Assembly (NCBI RefSeq): GCF_946479885.1
Contig: NZ_CAMLHM010000003.1
Coordinates: 1 to 64,000 of the forward strand
Direction: 5' to 3'
DNA length: 64,000 nucleotides
Source: an uncultured Devosia sp.
GTDB taxonomy: Bacteria > Pseudomonadota > Alphaproteobacteria > Rhizobiales > Devosiaceae
The translations under genes and the position numbers were made by a program. The notes under the pieces are model-generated. The model was not told the DNA's origin. It saw only the letters and a list, made by a program, of their open reading frames with translations, and ran no database searches. Below are positions 59,533 to 64,000 of the stretch, one piece after another. The stretch's first letter is position 1. Every line of letters begins with the position of its first letter.

Positions 59533-59781
59533 TCAGGTGCGACCTGCGGAAAGGCCATCGCCAGCCTCCTGTCGGTTTTCTTGGGCAGACTTTTGAGGCA
59601 CTCCGGGGGTGGAATTCCGCAGGAGCTCGTCTGCCTGTCGTTCGCGCAAACAGCGATCAAGGGCGATGAACCAGAATTCCTTCTCTCTGGCCCATGGTCG
59701 CCCGGCATGCTCCCACAAAAAGTAAGCGGTCTCCCGAACTCTGCGATCAAAATCTTGGTCTACGAACTCCCCATGTTCCAT
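59533..59781 (-). CDS. DUF2934 family protein
   Basis: 82 residues. The core RRVRETAYFLWEHAGRPWAREKEFWFIAL matches DUF2934, a short helical domain (R-x-R-x-x-A-Y-x-x-W-E-x-x-G-R-P-x-x-x-x-x-E-F-W) common in rhizobia and of unknown function. GGAG lies seven bases before ATG. It is 54 bp downstream of the secreted Ala/Thr-rich protein gene on the same strand, separated by a hairpin. Confidence 0.82.
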   Translation of the reverse strand: MEHGEFVDQDFDRRVRETAYFLWEHAGRPWAREKEFWFIALDRCLRERQADELLRNSTPGVPQKSAQENRQEAGDGLSAGRT

Positions 59782-59802
59782 TCTCCATCTCCCTCGGATT
59801 TA

Positions 59803-59828
59803 GCGCCCCGACCTGTCGGACGGGGCGC
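59803..59828 (-). terminator. GC hairpin between the secreted protein gene and the DUF2934 gene
   Basis: A perfect 8-bp stem GCGCCCCG / CGGGGCGC is followed on the minus strand by TAAAT. It may end or attenuate transcription from the upstream gene. Confidence 0.55.
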
Positions 59829-59835
59829 ATCGGTT

Positions 59836-60171
59836 CTACATGGCGGTGGCGGAGAACTTGCCTTCATCACAAAGTTCGACCGTCAGCTTGGCAAGGTCGA
59901 TTCTGGTGCCGTCCTCTAACCAACCTTCGGTCGACGCGGCAGCATCAGCGGCTGGCGCAGCGTCCGTCGTTGCTGGGGTTGCGGTGGTGGCGTCAGCGGT
60001 GGCAGGAGCTGCCTTGCGCAACTCGTCGCACTTTGCCTGAACTTCAGCGACCTGATCGGCTGGCACAGCCTTGCCACTAATCATATGCTGCTCATCCTGC
60101 GCAACGGCGACACCCGAAATGGCCATTGAGGAAACAATGGCAGCGACCGACAGAAGTGATCTGACATTCAT
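59836..60171 (-). CDS. Small secreted protein with Ala/Thr-rich linker
   Basis: 111 residues. A Sec signal peptide (NVRSLLSVAAIVSSMAISGVAVA, before QDEQHM) is followed by a short charged part with Cys (EVQAKCDELRKA), a low-complexity linker of Ala, Thr and Pro (about residues 55-80), and a C-terminal segment EGWLEDGTRIDLAKLTVELCDEGKF with a second Cys. A disulfide between the two ends is possible. AAGGAGAT precedes ATG. No family is recognised. Confidence 0.7.
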   Translation of the reverse strand: MNVRSLLSVAAIVSSMAISGVAVAQDEQHMISGKAVPADQVAEVQAKCDELRKAAPATADATTATPATTDAAPAADAAASTEGWLEDGTRIDLAKLTVELCDEGKFSATAM

Positions 60172-60721
60172 TGCATATCTCCTTTTGGAAACCCGCTCCC
60201 AGCGGGCGATATGCTCAACGTAGGCTGCCTCCGGCGGTTGCGGCGGTGCGAAGATTTGATCGAGATTTTACGCTACCTTGAGTCTAAGATGATCGCCCGA
60301 CTCCGACCGTTCTAAGGCTGCCGATGGCTATTAGGTTACTGGATTTTGGGATGGCTGCTGGCGTCTCAGCCAATCGCCCTTAGCGATCCGCGCTGCGATA
60401 GTTTCGTCGAGGTCGCTTCGTCAGTTTCGCAAAGCGCGATCACATAGCGTAGAGGTTTTCGTCAGAGATAGATCAATGCCCAGTTGGGTCTTTGTTCTGC
60501 GCCTTCATCATATGGCCGAGAACGGAACTGTCGCGCCATGCCGGTGCGGATAACGCAGCCATCCCAGATTGCGTGGGAAGAATGGACGCGGTGGGTCGCT
60601 TCGAGCTTGAGCAGCTGTTGGCCGGCCGGCCTTCATACTCCTTAAGGTATGGGGCTACTCGTCGGGGACTGTTGCCATGAGCTGGCCGCCTTGACGGCCT
60701 TCTCCAAGGAAATCGCGTCGT
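60172..60721. other. Intergenic region
   Basis: About 550 bp with no gene I can support. A small hairpin CCCGCT-ccc-AGCGGG lies just upstream of the secreted protein gene. Short open frames on both strands lack signals. Confidence 0.5.
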
Positions 60722-61009
60722 ATGGCGTTTGGTTATTCCCACTTGACCGGCGGCTATGCTGGCGGTCAGGCGGAATATGTCCGCGTGCCCTTCTCCGACG
60801 TCGGACCGAGCGTCATCCCCGATGGGATGGAGGACGACACGGTTCTGTTCCTGAGCGACATCCTGCCTACCCGCTGGCTGGCCGCCGAGAATGCCCAAAT
60901 CGAACGGGGAGCCATGCTAATGGGCGCCGAGCAGGTCAAACCTGAATGCTGTCTATGGTCGAACAGATCGTCGAGGAGCGCACCGTCGCATGGTCGGATT
61001 CCATGGTGA
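60722..61009 (+). pseudogene. Remnant of zinc-dependent alcohol (formaldehyde-type) dehydrogenase
   Basis: The first ~60 codons read [22 protein letters not shown].., [23 protein letters not shown], closely matching the middle of glutathione-independent formaldehyde dehydrogenase-like enzymes. The next expected segment, the NAD-binding GxGxxG, is missing: the frame jumps to MLMGAEQV and then loses similarity. The N-terminal zinc-binding part is also absent. It is therefore a truncated, internally deleted gene. The region to 61150 probably holds further decayed pieces. Confidence 0.75.
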
Positions 61010-61151
61010 AGGTTCCAGTACAGGCGAAGCTCCTGAGGCATCATCAAGGCCAAGCAATCGCCCAAGGCAACACGTGGCCGACCCAATGGTTCAAGCCGGC
61101 AACATCAGCCGCTCCTGTGGCAGTCATTTCTCTACTTACTGCTACGGTGCG

Positions 61152-62107
61152 TCATTGGTCCAATATGTGGGAGCGTCCAACTTCATCGACAAAGGTTTCC
61201 TGGTCCTGCCCAACCATGTGCAGATGAACCGCATCGGCACCGAGTGCGGCTATCTCTTCGATTGCCTCGGCAATCCGAGCGGTGCTGTCGGTGATGAGCA
61301 TAGTCTTCTCGAGTGCTTCCTTTGTGACGTGGCATGCGGCGCTGTAGAAATCGCCCGGGCGTCGCAAGTCCCATGCTACTTCACCGCCAATGGCCGCAGA
61401 AGGCCACAGCCTGATGGCGCTGTCCTCGGCTGCTGCGAGGGTGGGCGCCCAGCTGACGGCCATCTGCACGTGCACCGGCTTGCCCTCTCCCCCGCGCTCG
61501 CGAAATGCTTCGATCAGAGGACGGACGCTCTCCGCGTTGCTCCCGGCCAACAGTAATCCATCCGCCCAGCTGCCAGCGAGCGCTGCGGTCTTGGCGGTCA
61601 CAGCGGCGCCATAGAGGGGAACAGGGGTGGTAGGCCGGGTGTAAAGCTTGGCCTCGACGACCGTTATCCGTCCGCGGTGAGTGACCGTCTCGCCGGCAAA
61701 TAGGCGCCGGGTCACGTTCACGCACTCGAGAAGCCGCGCATTGCGCTCTTCCTTGTCAGGCCAGTATTCTCCAGTGATCGCCTCATTGATGGCCTCGCCG
61801 CTCCCGAAAGCAAGCCAGAGCCGGCCCTGATACATTTCGCCGATGGTCGCCGCCGCTTGGGCCAAGATGGCGGGATGGTAGCGATAGCCAGGCGCGGAAA
61901 TGATCCCGATGGGGAAACGGGTCGCCTCCATAGCTGCACCAAGCCACGACCATGCGAAACCCGATTGGCCTTGCCGCTCGCTCCATGGATGGAAGTGATC
62001 AGAGGACTTAGCTGCATGAAATCCGGCTGCCTCCGCTCGCTTGACCAAGGCGAGGAGGCGGCTGGGGGAAACTGTTCGTGCGAAGCGTGATAGCCGATCT
62101 GGACCAT
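61152..62107 (-). pseudogene. LLM-class flavin-dependent oxidoreductase, frameshifted near the N-terminus
   Basis: The protein is a luciferase-like monooxygenase of the F420/FMN LLM group: AAGFHAAKSSDHFHPWSERQGQ, IGIISAPGYRYHPAILAQAAATIGEMYQGRLWLAFGSGE and LYGAAVTAKTAALAGSWADGLLLAG. The natural start MVQIGYHASHEQFPP is in another frame; joining it to LLALVKRAEAAGF requires one extra base in a run of five G/C at 62064-62068. Either the gene is inactivated or the run was misread. A restart at TTG (62048) would give a 298-residue protein lacking the first strand and has no Shine-Dalgarno. Confidence 0.75.
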
Positions 62108-62115
62108 GCCCCCAT

Positions 62116-62177
62116 AACGCTGGTGGGGGTAACCGAAGTTCCGGGCGACCGCGGAACCGCGAAAACGCGCCAGCGTT
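62116..62177 (+). other. Possible structured RNA / palindromic element upstream of treZ
   Basis: An outer stem AACGCTGG (62116-62123) / CCAGCGTT (62170-62177) encloses two adjacent hairpins: GTTCCG..CGGAAC (62138-62157) and CGCG-AAAA-CGCG (62158-62169). Together they form a three-way-junction shape 32 bases before the treZ start. It could be a leader RNA element or a DNA palindrome. Confidence 0.4.
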
Positions 62178-62209
62178 AAGGCGCGTGCTCCGTAACCCAG
62201 GACCCTGTC

Positions 62210-63973
62210 ATGACTAATCTTGCCTACCGCTTTGGACCCCAGATCGAGGACGGCAAGACGCGATTTCGATTGTGGGCTCCCGGAGCGGCGAAGGCCGATC
62301 TCGTGCTCCAGGGCCAGGCTCGCAGATCAATGAACAAATGCGCTGATGGCTTCTTTGAGGTCAGGGTCGAATGCGGTTCAGGTAGTAGATACAAATTTCG
62401 CGTTGGTGATCTCGAGTTCCCCGACCTCGCTTCGCGCCAACAGGACGGCGATACGCGCGGCTGGAGCGTCGTTCGACAGCAGATGGCTCCGCCGCCCGCC
62501 TTCTCGCGACCTTGGCACGAGATGGTCGTCTGCGAGGTGCATGTAGGGACTGCCACGCCCGAGGGCACCTTCACCGCACTTAAGGATTGCCTCGAACACT
62601 TTCGGGATGCCGGCTATACCTGCCTGGAGATCATGCCCGTCAACGAATGCCCCGGAGAACGCAACTGGGGCTACGACGGAACACTCGTCTTCGCACCTGA
62701 GTCTTCTTACGGCGGCCCGGACGAGTTGCGCGACCTGGTCGTGCGTGCCCATGAACTCGGGCTGACCATGATCCTCGACGTGGTCTACAATCACTTCGGC
62801 AGCGTCGACAATTTCGCACCCCGGTACGTGCCGGAATGGTTCGACGAAAAGGTGGAGACCCCCTGGGGGCGAGGCATCAACTTCAACCAGGAAATGGTGC
62901 GCCACTTCTACTACGAGAACGCCATTATGTGGCTGGTCGAGTACGGGTTCGACGGACTCCGTTTCGATGCGGTCCATGAAATCAAAAGCGACGCAAAGGA
63001 CAAATTTCTAGGTGAACTCGCTGCGACCGCCCGGGCCGTCAAGCCGGGGGCTAAGCTGATCCTGGAAAATATGAACAACTCCACGCGGTGGTTGGAGCGT
63101 AACGATCAGAACGAGCCCATGACCTACTGGGCTCAATGGAATGAGGATATGCACCACGTCCTCGCCTATATCGTTACGGGAGAGGGCAAAAAGACCGGGT
63201 ACGACGAGCTCGGCAAGGACCCCGTCGCGGACCTGGAAAAGGCGTTTGCCGATGGTTTCGTTCACGACCACGACGAGGGACCGCAAAGCGATGGCCGTAC
63301 GCGCGGTGGCCCTGCAAGCAAGCTACCGCCTGATTCCTTCATCACTTATGTCGAGAACCACGACCAGATCGGCAATCGCGTAGATGGCGCGCGACTGTCC
63401 GCTCGCATCGAGCCCACTCGGCTCGACTTCGTCCACTTCGTCAAATTCATTGCCCCGCAAATCCCCCTCTGTTTCATGGGCGACGAAGCCAGTCTAGCCT
63501 CGCCCTTCCCGTTTTTCGTCGATCTGAGTGCGGCGGAAGGCGAAAAAGCCAACGCGCGGCGTTACAAGGAAATGCGCGAGATGTTCATGGAGGAAGTCGA
63601 CGACGGCGACCTGCCGCATCCGAACGATCTCCAAACATTCGAGATGGCAAAACTACCCTGGGAAGCATTCGGCGAGGAGCAGCACCTCGCGTCGCTGCGC
63701 CGATTTCGCGAGCTGGCCTCATTCCGCCGGGATAAAGTCTGGCCCTTGGCGGCCACGCCTTGCAGCGGCTCAAACAGTGCCCGTCACGGACAGGGACTGA
63801 TCGTGAATTGGGTATTCCAGGCGGGTACGCTCACCCTTGCGCTCAACCCGACAGCGGCACCCCTGGACATGCCATGTGTGATCCAAGGCGCACCTGTCTC
63901 CACCGGAGACTTTCACCAACACGGGGAAGTTCTACGACTTGGCGCTTGGTCGGCAATCGCGTGGCGAAACTGA
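62210..63973 (+). CDS. treZ: Malto-oligosyltrehalose trehalohydrolase
   Basis: A 587-residue GH13 enzyme that releases trehalose from maltooligosyltrehalose, the second step of the TreY-TreZ route. An N-terminal CBM48-like domain (about 1-95, FGPQIEDGKTRFRLWAPGAAKADLVL) precedes the barrel. GH13 regions are visible: DVVYNHFG (I), GLRFDAVHEI with the nucleophile Asp (II), LILENMNN with the acid Glu (III) and YVENHDQIGNR (IV). ERNWGYDGTLVFAPESSYGG is typical of TreZ. AGGA precedes ATG. TreY or a glycogen-metabolism gene probably follows. Trehalose serves in osmotic and desiccation tolerance. Confidence 0.95.
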   Translation: MTNLAYRFGPQIEDGKTRFRLWAPGAAKADLVLQGQARRSMNKCADGFFEVRVECGSGSRYKFRVGDLEFPDLASRQQDGDTRGWSVVRQQMAPPPAFSRPWHEMVVCEVHVGTATPEGTFTALKDCLEHFRDAGYTCLEIMPVNECPGERNWGYDGTLVFAPESSYGGPDELRDLVVRAHELGLTMILDVVYNHFGSVDNFAPRYVPEWFDEKVETPWGRGINFNQEMVRHFYYENAIMWLVEYGFDGLRFDAVHEIKSDAKDKFLGELAATARAVKPGAKLILENMNNSTRWLERNDQNEPMTYWAQWNEDMHHVLAYIVTGEGKKTGYDELGKDPVADLEKAFADGFVHDHDEGPQSDGRTRGGPASKLPPDSFITYVENHDQIGNRVDGARLSARIEPTRLDFVHFVKFIAPQIPLCFMGDEASLASPFPFFVDLSAAEGEKANARRYKEMREMFMEEVDDGDLPHPNDLQTFEMAKLPWEAFGEEQHLASLRRFRELASFRRDKVWPLAATPCSGSNSARHGQGLIVNWVFQAGTLTLALNPTAAPLDMPCVIQGAPVSTGDFHQHGEVLRLGAWSAIAWRN

Positions 63974-63994
63974 ACCACAATTTGGGAGGGATTG

Positions 63995-64000
63995 ATGCGT
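63995..64000 (+). CDS. Start of next gene (truncated by window edge)
   Basis: ATG CGT follows GGGAGGG with six-base spacing, 21 bp after the treZ stop. Only two codons are visible. From context it may be treY or another trehalose/glycogen gene, but the product cannot be read. Confidence 0.45.

Noticed and set aside
60473..60898. Minus-strand frame of 141 codons in the 60.5-60.9 kb region
   Set aside because: It runs antisense to the alcohol dehydrogenase remnant and shows no family, signal or ribosome-binding site.

Overview
The window reads as chromosome of a high-GC alphaproteobacterium of the order Hyphomicrobiales, most likely Devosia or a close relative. The signs are the glpR-glpDSTPQ-DUF2160-glpV glycerol system, an HWE-family histidine kinase, DUF6894 and DUF2934 proteins, an Lrp-type regulator beside putA, dense ABC uptake operons and rhizobial-style GC-rich palindromic repeats. 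The genus is inferred from gene content, not from a marker gene.

Layout. 1-7 kb: 3' end of a sulfate-binding protein gene, a DUF6894 protein, a flavin reductase, Fe superoxide dismutase, a Cys-rich HTH regulator coupled to a group III truncated haemoglobin, then cysTWA sulfate permease. 6.4-10.5 kb: an Lrp regulator divergent from bifunctional putA. 10.6-19 kb: a GAF protein and a dipeptide-type ABC system (four genes on -, binding protein on +) with an XRE-cupin regulator, an Xaa-Pro-type peptidase and a GNAT acetyltransferase. 19-30 kb: a glycoside module with a GH43-like enzyme, two LacI regulators, a GH2 glycosidase and a complete sugar ABC importer, followed by a GreA-type factor. 30.5-32 kb: a DUF3592 protein and a secreted hypothetical. 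32.2-40.8 kb: the complete glycerol/glycerol-3-phosphate operon with its DeoR repressor, closed by a strong terminator. 40.8-44.7 kb: TetR regulator, exported RidA-like protein, and an MHYT-PAS-GGDEF-EAL protein. 44.8-52.1 kb: a sugar-acid cluster (enolase-superfamily dehydratase, GntR, DapA-family aldolase, ribose-type ABC importer). 52.1-62.1 kb: a looser region with gene-poor stretches, dispersed repeats, a TetR/NmrA pair, a NYN-domain protein, an HWE kinase with its receiver, small stress-type proteins, a decayed alcohol dehydrogenase and a frameshifted LLM oxidoreductase. 62.2 kb to the end: treZ and the start of another gene.

How it fits together. Most of the window is nutrient capture: sulfate, peptides and proline, a glycoside, glycerol and an unidentified sugar acid each have uptake, a first catabolic step and a local regulator, often with a visible palindromic operator between divergent genes. 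The right-hand 10 kb differs, with pseudogenes, repeats and small proteins.

The most unusual sequence-level observations are: a palindromic repeat carried in frame inside putA; three composite ~110-130 bp palindromic elements, two of them inside one sugar operon; paired copies of a second palindrome flanking gene ends; a ~60 bp dispersed repeat in the gene-poor regions; a perfect double operator between the TetR gene and the exported RidA gene; and a possible three-way-junction RNA upstream of treZ. I found no CRISPR array, rRNA, tRNA, insertion sequence or clear novel defence system.
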